This document shows, piece by piece, positions 1-8,092 of a stretch of DNA of 64,000 nucleotides. The notes under the pieces are model-generated. The model had not been told where the DNA came from, did not search any database, and was given only the letters and a program-made list of their open reading frames with translations. Location of the stretch: NCBI RefSeq assembly GCF_009828855.1, contig NZ_WUAG01000002.1, forward strand, positions 1,782,287 to 1,846,286, written 5' to 3'. The stretch's first letter is position 1. The number at the start of each line of letters is the position of its first letter. Origin of the DNA: Psychromonas sp. L1A2. Its GTDB lineage: Bacteria > Pseudomonadota > Gammaproteobacteria > Enterobacterales > Psychromonadaceae. A program made the position numbers and the translations under genes.

Positions 1-975
1 TAAAGACTCTGTTTCCATTTTTATAGTACATGAGCCTTTAGTGATCACGCCGATAAAGAACTCATCTTCGATTTTTTGGACGTTCCCTTTAATTGTCGAT
101 TTACAGATTCTAAATCGATCAGTAGCTTGACTACCCACTAAAGACTCTTTGTAAGAATGATCATTATATTGCGTTAATTTTTGTGCTTTTTGTTGAAAAT
201 GCTCTTTGATATATTCAGGCGTATATTGAGTATAATCAAATACATCTAAACAAAAGTCTAAGCCTCTTTTCATAAACCGTGCTTCTTCAGGTAAGGTATA
301 ACCAGACTTCTCAAACTCAAATCTAACAGCCCAATCAGAAGGTTCCATCACTTCAATCATCAAAATACCCTCGCCAATCGCATGAGGCATGCCACCTGGA
401 ATGTAAAAACAATCATTTGGTTTGACAGGAATTTTCTTAAAGCAGGACTCAATTTTCTCCATATCCTGATTTTCAATCATCTCTTTAAAATCTTCGCGGC
501 TAGGTGGATTTTGAAAACCTAAATAAATATAAGGGTCTGAGACATCTTCTCTAATATCAAGTATGTAATAAGCTTCTGCTTTGCCGGAGTTTGAGTTTAA
601 ATGCTGTTTTGCAAACTCAGCCGTTGGATGGGCTTGAAAGTGTAATCTTACAGAAGAGTCCAAATACTTTACCAGTACCATTGGGTTCTTCGTGTATTTC
701 TTAGCATGCTTTGGGCCTAAAAAATAATCGGGATCTGACTGAATTAATGCTGCAAAGTCAGTGCCTTGTGATGATATTAATGCTGTTGATATCCCTTCTA
801 CATGCGATTCCCTATCAGGGTTTACTGCTCGAACGGTAGAGGCTATCCACTCCTCAGGAAAGTGAGAATCAGTTGGTTCTTCCATATTTTGTAGGCTATC
901 AAGTGTTTTTCCACCAACATAAGAGCGCCACACCCTGTTAGGTGCGAAAGTGATTAATTGTCCTTTGTAATGCAT
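1..975 (-). CDS. manA: class I mannose-6-phosphate isomerase (3' end cut by window edge)
   Basis: Reading down from an ATG at 975 gives 325 open codons with no stop before the window edge, so the C-terminus is missing. The family is a cytoplasmic zinc enzyme interconverting mannose-6-phosphate and fructose-6-phosphate. The cupin zinc ligands of class I enzymes are recognisable: FQAHP (Q114, H116), GKAEAYYIL (E134) and PGGMPHAIGEG (H198), followed by the usual EVMEPSDWAVRFE stretch. It lies 321 bp downstream of an alginate lyase on the same strand, with a hairpin between them, so it probably has its own promoter. The role may be mannose or mannuronate metabolism, but the true substrate is inferred from family only. 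Confidence 0.8.
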   Translation of the reverse strand, partial: MHYKGQLITFAPNRVWRSYVGGKTLDSLQNMEEPTDSHFPEEWIASTVRAVNPDRESHVEGISTALISSQGTDFAALIQSDPDYFLGPKHAKKYTKNPMVLVKYLDSSVRLHFQAHPTAEFAKQHLNSNSGKAEAYYILDIREDVSDPYIYLGFQNPPSREDFKEMIENQDMEKIESCFKKIPVKPNDCFYIPGGMPHAIGEGILMIEVMEPSDWAVRFEFEKSGYTLPEEARFMKRGLDFCLDVFDYTQYTPEYIKEHFQQKAQKLTQYNDHSYKESLVGSQATDRFRICKSTIKGNVQKIEDEFFIGVITKGSCTIKMETESL

Positions 976-1296
976 AAGATGCTCTCCTGATTAAAGCCTT
1001 ATATTTATGTCAGTGCTTTTTATATTAAGTGTTCTTAATTGTTTAATTAAAAGGTTGTTTGTTCTGACCGATATTAATGGAAGTGTTAAGAATGGCATTA
1101 TTATACTGCAATTGGTTTACCAAAGGTCGTTTTTTAAAAAATGATATGTAACAGTTGTGAACTAGGCTTGTTTTGAGTTTATTGGTATGCCAGTTATAAG
1201 GAATGGAATAGTAAAAGCCTATTTCAATGAAATAGACTTTTATGTGTACGTAAAATTTTCATTTAGTAAGGCTATGTAATATAGCTAGTTACTCGA
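976..1296. other. intergenic region between manA-like gene and alginate lyase
   Basis: AT-rich 321-bp gap without an ORF of note. It holds the upstream region of the isomerase gene and a hairpin at 1213-1241 described separately. No further recognisable signal was seen. Confidence 0.5.
1213..1241. terminator. bidirectional hairpin terminator
   Basis: Arms AAAAGCCTATTTC and GAAATAGACTTTT form a nearly perfect stem around a 3-nt loop, with T-runs on both strands. It lies about 55 bp past the alginate lyase stop and most likely ends that transcript. Confidence 0.6.
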
Positions 1297-2343
1297 TTAT
1301 TTACCGTTTAATTTAAGTGCTGAGAAGCTTACGCTATTGTAATCGCCATTCTTTTTATCCACAGCGAAATCACCAGTACCAGCACAGCCTGGACCCCAAA
1401 CAGGGTGTGTATCATTTACACTACACTGTCCGTATGCACCCGCTTTGAAGTAGAAAGCATCTTGTGCGTAACCCGTTGGAGAGTCTTTTTGGTCAACACC
1501 TTTGCTTAGGTCAATATTATAAGTCACTGTTTTATGACGTGCAGTTTCAAAAGTTAAGTGCATAATATCGCCCTTAACATCTACTACGTAACTAAACTCT
1601 TCACCTAATGCGATACCTGCTTCACCTGGTGCAGCAAGGTTGTCCCATGTGTTACCCCATACTGGATAAGCAATATCCGCACGGTTTGGATCTTTTTTCG
1701 CTAGGTTACGTTCGTAGTTCCAGAAAACTGAACCATATTTTTGATCTGGGAATTTTTTAAAGAATATTTTTAGTGGTTCGTTACCGTGTCCGAATCCTGT
1801 TTTTGCTTTGATTTGGTCATTGTATTTTTTAGCATGAATTTGACCTACAACTACTGAGTGAGCTGCTGGTCTTTCTGGGAATTTTGCATTAACAGATACG
1901 TGGTTAACTTTTAATGTTGCAGCTAAAGTACCGCCGACTTTACTGTAGTCAGCTGCTTTAAGGTTACTTGCTAGTGCAAAGTTATTTTTTGGTGCTGCAG
2001 TGTCAATATCAAATTTAGCGCCACGAGGCATTTGACGTAACTCTGAACGAGCATTTTTAGAGTTTTTAGTTGTCACTGCTTCATTTTGAACTTCAAAAAC
2101 CATATTACCGTCTTTGTCTAAGAAGAAAAAATCTTCGTGAGAATAGCTCATCATTGCAACGCCTTCGATTTCGTCGACTTTGCCATCTTGGTTGATATCT
2201 GAAGGAATAGTGATTTTCCAATTTGTCATATCAAATTTGTCTGCAGGAACAGGGTACGAAACGCCATTATTAGCAATATCTGCTAATACTACCGTAGGTA
2301 ATGTGAGTAAGATTGAACCAGCAAGAACTAGTGTTTTTTTCAT
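1297..2343 (-). CDS. secreted alginate lyase, polysaccharide lyase family 7
   Basis: A 348-residue protein with a clear Sec signal peptide (MKKTLVLAG...TVVLA, cleavage near residue 21). The three PL7 signatures are present in order: RSELR at 99-103, QIH at 168-170 and YFKAGAYGQ at 298-306. These line the active groove of the beta-jelly-roll lyases that cut alginate by beta-elimination. In this family QIH rather than QVH is associated with cleavage of guluronate-containing stretches, so polyG or MG preference is likely but unproven. A second lyase of the same fold lies at 5858-6655. The start is the ATG directly before the signal peptide. Confidence 0.92.
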   Translation of the reverse strand: MKKTLVLAGSILLTLPTVVLADIANNGVSYPVPADKFDMTNWKITIPSDINQDGKVDEIEGVAMMSYSHEDFFFLDKDGNMVFEVQNEAVTTKNSKNARSELRQMPRGAKFDIDTAAPKNNFALASNLKAADYSKVGGTLAATLKVNHVSVNAKFPERPAAHSVVVGQIHAKKYNDQIKAKTGFGHGNEPLKIFFKKFPDQKYGSVFWNYERNLAKKDPNRADIAYPVWGNTWDNLAAPGEAGIALGEEFSYVVDVKGDIMHLTFETARHKTVTYNIDLSKGVDQKDSPTGYAQDAFYFKAGAYGQCSVNDTHPVWGPGCAGTGDFAVDKKNGDYNSVSFSALKLNGK

Positions 2344-2675
2344 TTTATAACCCCTTTATGTATTATTGTCACACATAATAATCAGGCGTAATTTGAAAGA
2401 AAGTTAAGATGATGGGATGTGTTTGATTGATCACATACTAAAAATCAGTTCTTATGGTTAGATCAAATATTTGAGATATCTGTGTCAGAAATTTGAGATG
2501 TCGATCGGCTTATTCTTTGTTTGTGACTTCATTGATCAGTTTATAAACTACTGAATCATATTTTGATTGATTAACGTTTAAATAAAGAGACTTTATTGGG
2601 TTAAGAATGACTGTCCATGCGAATAAGAAAGTAATCATAAGTTGTTAATCGTCTAATTGTAATGATGCGTTAAGG
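2344..2675. other. intergenic region upstream of alginate lyase
   Basis: 332 bp without a gene, AT-rich. It must contain the lyase promoter. A possible CRP-like site is listed separately; nothing else is recognisable. Confidence 0.4.
2420..2435. promoter_or_regulatory. possible CRP-like operator
   Basis: TGTTTGATTGATCACA matches the TGTGA-N6-TCACA consensus well in the right half and at three of five positions in the left half. It lies about 80 bp upstream of the alginate lyase start, a plausible place for catabolite control. Weak evidence from a single imperfect match. Confidence 0.25.
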
Positions 2676-4049
2676 TCAGTCGTACATCAATTTTTGTGCT
2701 TTTTCTAAATCAAATTCTTTTAATGATTTTCTTGCCAACTGTCTAAATGGTATAGCTTTTACCACTTCTTCAAAGGGTTGAATTGCAAATGCCCAGAAAA
2801 TAGAGGCATCTAATCCTAAAATAATAAAAGCACATAATGGAATAGAAATAATCCATTGCCCAGTAAAATTGATTTTAAATACTGCGGTGGTTTTACCTAC
2901 GGCACGTAAGATATTGCCATGGACTGTATTGTATCCTCGCACAATAGGCAAAAAGATATAAAGTGGCGCAATAACAGCTAACGCTTGATAGGTGGTATCA
3001 TCCAATTCAGGATAAATATCCGCCATAAAGAAACTCATAACAGCAAAAAGAACAGCACATATAGCTGAAATAATGACTGCAATATCAATACTGGTATCTA
3101 CATTTTTGGTTAAGTCATCCATCTTTTTAGAGCCAATAGCTTGGCTAATGGTAATGGCTGACGAGTGAGACCATGCTGCTATAAATTGTGTGCCCGCTCG
3201 GATCCACGGCATGACTAATGTTATCGCTACATATGCATTAATGTCTAATTGCGAATATAACAATTGGTAAATAGTAGCACCTATTAATAGGATAGTTACG
3301 TTGGCTGCAATGGGAAATATTTCGATAAAGTGTGAACGAATATTGCGTAACATCGAGATGTCTCGACGTGGTGCAGTTAACTTTAAATCAGGATCGATAT
3401 ACACGTATAAACCTAGGTAAATCATACGCACTGTTATGGCGATTATGCTACCTATTGCTGCCCCTTGAACGCCTAAACCTTCAAACTGCATCATTCCTGA
3501 AAAATGGTAACCGTGTATTAAGAAATAAGAGAGTAAAGCATTGATAGGTAACTCAATAAGGTAACCTTTAAAAGGGATTTTGGTTTTCCCTAAGCCATTA
3601 AATAACGCAATCATAACTTGCGTAATAGCAGTAAAAAGTATGATGTATTTTGATATGGTTAAGTAGTCTGAAATTTCTTGATGTAGCGATATATTGTCGG
3701 TTAAAACGGCGATTAAAGGCAGGTCGAATAATGTTAATAAGACCCAAAAAAGTAGTGCGACAGAGCCATTAATAAACATTCCAGACCAAAGCCCTTTAGA
3801 TAATGACGTTTGATTTCCTGCACCGACAGCACGGCTCAATACCAGTTGAGTTCCATTAGCTAATGCCATTTGAATGCCCAAAATAGCAGCAACAATTGTT
3901 GTTGCTATACCCATCGCTGCCAAAGGAATTTCGCCTAACGGAGACACTAATAAAGTGTCGATCATCAGCATTGATTGCATTAATAGACCGTTTAACGCTA
4001 GTGGCCAAGCAAGTGAAAAGTTCTTTTTGACATAGGATTGGGAGGACAC
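2676..4049 (-). CDS. MATE family efflux transporter
   Basis: A 457-residue polytopic inner-membrane protein with about twelve hydrophobic segments in two similar halves, the size and layout of MATE/DinF-type Na+ or H+ coupled drug exporters. The N-terminal half shows the family pattern FSLAWPLALNGLLMQ followed by DTLLVSPLGEIPLAAMG, and the second half repeats it. The start is a GTG at 4049 with AAGG seven bases upstream. Substrate cannot be read from sequence. It seems to be a single gene between a helical-repeat protein and the alginate lyase. Confidence 0.85.
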   Translation of the reverse strand: MSSQSYVKKNFSLAWPLALNGLLMQSMLMIDTLLVSPLGEIPLAAMGIATTIVAAILGIQMALANGTQLVLSRAVGAGNQTSLSKGLWSGMFINGSVALLFWVLLTLFDLPLIAVLTDNISLHQEISDYLTISKYIILFTAITQVMIALFNGLGKTKIPFKGYLIELPINALLSYFLIHGYHFSGMMQFEGLGVQGAAIGSIIAITVRMIYLGLYVYIDPDLKLTAPRRDISMLRNIRSHFIEIFPIAANVTILLIGATIYQLLYSQLDINAYVAITLVMPWIRAGTQFIAAWSHSSAITISQAIGSKKMDDLTKNVDTSIDIAVIISAICAVLFAVMSFFMADIYPELDDTTYQALAVIAPLYIFLPIVRGYNTVHGNILRAVGKTTAVFKINFTGQWIISIPLCAFIILGLDASIFWAFAIQPFEEVVKAIPFRQLARKSLKEFDLEKAQKLMYD

Positions 4050-4111
4050 AGATAAACCTTAACTTAATAGCAATTAAAAGAAATCACAATTCAACTTTTC
4101 TACTATTGATG

Positions 4112-4126
4112 GGCTGCCGGGCAGCC
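4112..4126. repeat. GC-rich perfect hairpin in 5' region of MATE gene
   Basis: GGCTGCC-G-GGCAGCC is a perfect 7-bp inverted repeat about 65 bp upstream of the MATE start, in otherwise very AT-rich DNA. It could be an operator or a leader stem-loop. Confidence 0.4.
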
Positions 4127-4335
4127 ATTAGTGAGAATCAATTATTTTTTCTTGGAAAATGTTAACAGAAAGCAATATTTATACGAAAATTTAGCATTTA
4201 TAAAATATATGTCATTATAATTTCACTGTTCTTAGCATAATAATAACTGGGTGATATTGCTTTTAATAGTATTATAATAACTTTAATTTATCAGTGCTTT
4301 GATTGGCTTCATTATTTAAGTAATTTATACCTTAT

Positions 4336-5733
4336 TTATTGCTCAAAAGGTATTTTAGTTAAGGCGTTGTTGATGATTGTTTTTTGTTGAAAAGTTAATG
4401 ACTCAGTTTGATCGAGATACTCAAGAGCACTGTGTTGATCGTAGCTATACCAGCTTTTAATGACCCTTTGTTGGGTTTCGTATTGTAGCTGAGTGGTTTT
4501 GATAGAAGGTATCCATTGTAAGGCAATATCTATCGATACTTCAGATGAAGCGGCAATAGTTGCTATTTTAACAGCAGCAAGTTCGATATCATCCCACTGA
4601 CTCTGCTGATTAAGCCAGCTATGTGCCGCCAGCAGATCACTTATTGCCCATTCTTTAATGACTGATGCTATCGCTATTTGGCGTTGTTGTTCTGGTTTTA
4701 TGGTTTCACTGTATTGTATTGCTACATCGGGTGATGTTTTTGCCCATTTTGCTACCAGGCGACTTTGTTGTATTGGATAGGCTTTAGCGGAATAAACAAT
4801 TTTTAATAATTGATCTACATTTTCAATCACACCACTTTTGATCAATCGTGGTAGTGCTATATGTACCATAAATTCACGTAAGTCTTTATTTTGCATCATT
4901 TCAATCGCTGTTATAAAAGCGTTATCTATTTTATTCGTAGGTAAAGACAAACCAATTTGCATCAAAATATTTTTTTGTAATTGTAGCTCTTCAGTTTCTA
5001 CTTCATTAAATAATTGTAAAGCCAGAATCGGGGAGCTGTTATTAATACTCTTATATATAGTTGTTAAGTAACCTTTATTTTGTTCGTTAGATAAAGCCCA
5101 GCTGATTAGCTTTTCACCTTGGAAGGGGGCATTTTCTGTTATTACCTGTTGTATTGTGGTGTCACGCAATACTGCTGATTGAATATGGTTAACCCAAAGC
5201 AGTGTATCTGATATATCGATTATGGATGATGGTAATACAGATATCGCCGCATAAGCTTGATCAGTACTGTCATCGATAATAATAAACGGTTGCCATTGTT
5301 TAAATCCATTTAAGTCGGTTTCAACCCAAATAGTAAATGTTGCAATATAGGCAATTTCTCTTTGTTTTTTATTATTTAAATTGGCTAAAAATTTAATTAA
5401 ATCAATCGGGCTTTTCTGAATTTGTTGTTGGAATAGCAATTGTAACCAGAGCCGCTGTATTGCCTGATCATTTATTTTCAAAATATCAATGAACTCGGTG
5501 TATAGCTTATCTATCTCTGTTTCAGTACCTATGTGTATTGTATTTTGTTTTGGTGTTATGGCATTTTCTTGTTTAACGGACAATTTTTTTTGTTGAGTGA
5601 TACTTTGCTGTTTCTGTCTAGGTAATAATGGGTTTGTTTCTTCGGAAGAGGAGGTTGCAGTAATTACGTAATAAAATAGTGTTATTAATATTAATATAGA
5701 AATAATACAAAGAGGGTGTTTTAATAATTTCAT
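4336..5733 (-). CDS. membrane-anchored helical-repeat protein, function unknown
   Basis: I do not recognise this 465-residue protein as a named family. Residues 8-27 form one hydrophobic segment, so it is probably anchored in the inner membrane with the bulk in the periplasm. A Ser/Gln/Lys-rich linker (28-65) leads into a helical domain with recurring tryptophan units such as KWAKTSPDVAIQY, EWAISDLLAAHSWL and SWYSYDQHSALEYL, spaced roughly 30-40 residues. Such Trp/Asp/Ala-patterned helical repeats usually form solenoids that bind proteins. It is transcribed in the same direction as the second lyase upstream, with a gap of 124 bp. Confidence 0.6.
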   Translation of the reverse strand: MKLLKHPLCIISILILITLFYYVITATSSSEETNPLLPRQKQQSITQQKKLSVKQENAITPKQNTIHIGTETEIDKLYTEFIDILKINDQAIQRLWLQLLFQQQIQKSPIDLIKFLANLNNKKQREIAYIATFTIWVETDLNGFKQWQPFIIIDDSTDQAYAAISVLPSSIIDISDTLLWVNHIQSAVLRDTTIQQVITENAPFQGEKLISWALSNEQNKGYLTTIYKSINNSSPILALQLFNEVETEELQLQKNILMQIGLSLPTNKIDNAFITAIEMMQNKDLREFMVHIALPRLIKSGVIENVDQLLKIVYSAKAYPIQQSRLVAKWAKTSPDVAIQYSETIKPEQQRQIAIASVIKEWAISDLLAAHSWLNQQSQWDDIELAAVKIATIAASSEVSIDIALQWIPSIKTTQLQYETQQRVIKSWYSYDQHSALEYLDQTESLTFQQKTIINNALTKIPFEQ

Positions 5734-5857
5734 ATCGATGATTATCTGTATTTATTCGTATCGATTAATAACGATTTTTTAAGGTTACTAATGTTAGCGT
5801 GTATTAATTAAGTTCTGTACTAAAGGGCCTATTAGACCCTTGTTATTAAGGTTATGT

Positions 5858-6655
5858 TTAGTCGTAGTATTTTAAACTAGAGAATTGAACTTCGACGTCC
5901 GGCGAGGTATCAGATTGAATGTAAGCACCTGCTTTAAAGTAACTTGGTAGGCCATCCCAGTAACTTACATCAAAATTATTAAACTCTTCATGAGCGACAC
6001 CGTTAACTTTAATTGTTAGCTTGTTGCTTGCTACTTTAATTTCAAACTTAACCGCTTCTGTTGCAGAATAGTCTGCTAATTTATATTTTACGTAGTCAGA
6101 ACAGCTTGAAGCACAAATACCGGTTTTTACGATTGCAAAATATGAATCGTAAGTTTTTGATGATGCACCTGTTTCTTTTTGTTCTTCAAGCCAAGCAATG
6201 CGTACCAATGGCTTATTAATTTTATCTTCACCTTCGTCCACTGCTGCATTAGCATCATCATGTATCTGCATTAATGTCACTTCATCTGCAGTGCCTTTTT
6301 CTAACAACAATACTTCACCAATCATTTTGTTGTAGCTTGTATCACCCGTGTACCAATTTTCCATTTGGCGTAATTCAGAACGCATTTTTTCATCAGGTCC
6401 AATTTGAAATGTTAGCCATTTATTACCACTACTAGGAATATAAAAATACTCATTATAAGCACCCTCAAAGTCACCTTGTGCAATCGCAACTGTTGAGCTG
6501 TCTGGTGCTTGAAGTTTAGAATCATTCAATACTGATTGGTATTTTGTACCGTAATCATAAGGCGCAGAGTCCGCTATTGCTTGCATTGGTAATAAAAATA
6601 CAGATGTTGCAACTGCCACGACTGAGAGTGAAATCCTTTTTTTAAACTGCTTCAT
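5858..6655 (-). CDS. secreted alginate lyase-like protein (PL7/PL18 fold)
   Basis: A 265-residue protein with a signal peptide ending near ...MQAIA (residue 28). It carries the same groove signatures as the PL7 lyase at 1297-2343: MRSELRQM with RSELR at 92-96, MQIH with QIH at 130-132, and YFKAGAYIQ at 239-247. Two close cysteines (CASSC, about 171-175) may form a disulfide. The short catalytic domain and the stretch after QIH resemble PL18 alginate lyases as much as PL7, and I cannot decide between them. An AAGGA Shine-Dalgarno precedes the ATG. Predicted exported or secreted alginate depolymerase. Confidence 0.82.
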   Translation of the reverse strand: MKQFKKRISLSVVAVATSVFLLPMQAIADSAPYDYGTKYQSVLNDSKLQAPDSSTVAIAQGDFEGAYNEYFYIPSSGNKWLTFQIGPDEKMRSELRQMENWYTGDTSYNKMIGEVLLLEKGTADEVTLMQIHDDANAAVDEGEDKINKPLVRIAWLEEQKETGASSKTYDSYFAIVKTGICASSCSDYVKYKLADYSATEAVKFEIKVASNKLTIKVNGVAHEEFNNFDVSYWDGLPSYFKAGAYIQSDTSPDVEVQFSSLKYYD

Positions 6656-7117
6656 TGGAGAATCCTTTTTTATTCATATTAGTGAAATTAATGTGTAGCT
6701 AATAAGTTTATATTTTTTGCTAATTGGCCTTTTAGCAAGTGGGAAGTAGCTTATCTTTGGTATTTTTTTGTACAAATCAGGTTTTTATAAAGTTGGATAT
6801 TAATCATAAAATAGTACAAATATGGCGTTGTTTATGAGATTGAAGTCACTTTTGTTCATTATTTCAGTGTGTTGCAGCTACGGATCTAGGTCACTTTTCA
6901 TGGTGTGGGTTTGATGGTAAACAACCGAATTTACACTAATTCTTTGATTATTTTTGTTTCTATTAACTTATTAGATAGAAAGTAAGGATTGTTTTAATAA
7001 GATGTTGAACGATCGTTCTTATGCGGTTATATTAGATTTTAACTATACCAATATCGTCATTTTAGTTCTGAATATTATGTTCGGTTATATTGGGAAAATA
7101 CATTATGTGGGGTTGTT
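6656..7117. other. divergent intergenic region, lyase / DsbA-like gene
   Basis: 462 AT-rich bp between divergent genes. It contains a perfect 12-bp palindrome at 7007-7018 (separate entry). No small ORF or RNA was recognised. Confidence 0.4.
7007..7018. promoter_or_regulatory. perfect palindrome, candidate repressor operator
   Basis: GAACGATCGTTC is a perfect 12-bp palindrome about 100 bp upstream of the DsbA-like gene. The symmetry and core resemble operators of TetR-type repressors. No regulator gene is adjacent, so this is a guess from symmetry. Confidence 0.4.
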
Positions 7118-7768
7118 ATGAGTAATAAAATTCAGTTAGATATTGTGTCTGATGTTGTTTGTCCTTGGTGCATTATTGGTTATAAAAACCTACAAACTGC
7201 AATCGATGAGTTAGATGTCGCTGATAAGATTGAGTTGCAATGGCAACCTTTTGAGTTAAATCCAAACATGCCTCCTGAAGGCCAAGATTTACGTGAACAT
7301 GTTGCTGAAAAGTACGGTTCATCAAGGGAAGATAGTGACAAATCTCGACTTAATATTAGTCAACGAGGCGCTGAAGTTGGCTTTACTTTTAACTTTTTTG
7401 AAGAAATGAAAATAGTTAACACGCGTGATGCACATATTTTATTAGAGTATGCAGATGAACACGGTAAGCAAACAGAGTTAAAACTTGCTTTGTTTACCGC
7501 TGCATTTACTGATCAAAAAGATGTTTCTAATCGTGAAACATTACTTAATGAAGTAGAAAAAATTGGGTTGGATTCTGAACAAGCTAAAACTCGATTAGAA
7601 GAAGCTAAATATCGTGACCAAGTGGTAGAACATGAAAGGTTTTGGCAAGGTTTAGGTATTTCAGCTGTACCAGCTGTTGTCTTTAACCGCACGAGTGCAT
7701 TATCTGGTGCGCAACCTGTTGAAGCTTATAAGCAAGTATTAACAGAACTGTTAGCAGAGCTTAAATAA
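7118..7768 (+). CDS. DsbA-family oxidoreductase (FrnE-like)
   Basis: A 216-residue protein of the FrnE/2-hydroxychromene-2-carboxylate isomerase-like branch of DsbA. The redox motif CPWC is at residues 15-18 in SDVVCPWCIIG, and the cis-proline loop GISAVPAVVFN lies near the C-terminus. There is no signal peptide, so unlike periplasmic DsbA it should act in the cytoplasm, probably as a thiol-disulfide oxidoreductase. It is a single gene, with a MITE-like element 30 bp after its stop. Confidence 0.85.
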   Translation: MSNKIQLDIVSDVVCPWCIIGYKNLQTAIDELDVADKIELQWQPFELNPNMPPEGQDLREHVAEKYGSSREDSDKSRLNISQRGAEVGFTFNFFEEMKIVNTRDAHILLEYADEHGKQTELKLALFTAAFTDQKDVSNRETLLNEVEKIGLDSEQAKTRLEEAKYRDQVVEHERFWQGLGISAVPAVVFNRTSALSGAQPVEAYKQVLTELLAELK

Positions 7769-7799
7769 TGAGAAATTTGTTAGCTAGGTAAAATATTAT

Positions 7800-8073
7800 C
7801 TATATCCGTTACCACTCAAGGTGCAACATTCAGCCGCAATGAAGTGAACAGGTGCTCAGTAGAAAGAGGAAGATCTAACGGGTTAAGTTGACACTTTCTA
7901 ACAACGAAGATGTTTGCTTTACTGTTTACCCTCTGGGTCGTTAGCTTAAAAATCGACTCGGCGTTGCAACCTTCAATAAGAACTAGAGGATTAGTTACTG
8001 TCATCATGTTGCGCCTTGATTTGGAGTCCAAGTTAATGACTGAACAAAGCACCTTGAACAGTAACGGATATAG
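7800..8073. mobile_element. MITE-like element, 274 bp, 25-bp imperfect terminal inverted repeats
   Basis: The ends are inverted copies: CTATATCCGTTAC plus TCAAGGTGC (left, 7800-7824) match the right end (8049-8073) at 22 of 25 positions, the mismatches being three central bases. The inside carries no credible gene. The right-hand part (TTAACTTGGAC... AAGGCG.AACAT.ATGA on the minus strand) is clearly homologous to the element at 35480-35650. No convincing target duplication is visible beyond TA. Likely a non-autonomous transposon; the partner transposase is not in this window. Confidence 0.7.
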
Positions 8074-8092
8074 TTAACAACAAAAGGTCGGT

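Noticed and set aside
7816..8052. 78-codon minus-strand frame
   Set aside because: It lies wholly within the MITE-like element between its inverted ends; the related element at 35480 does not preserve the frame.
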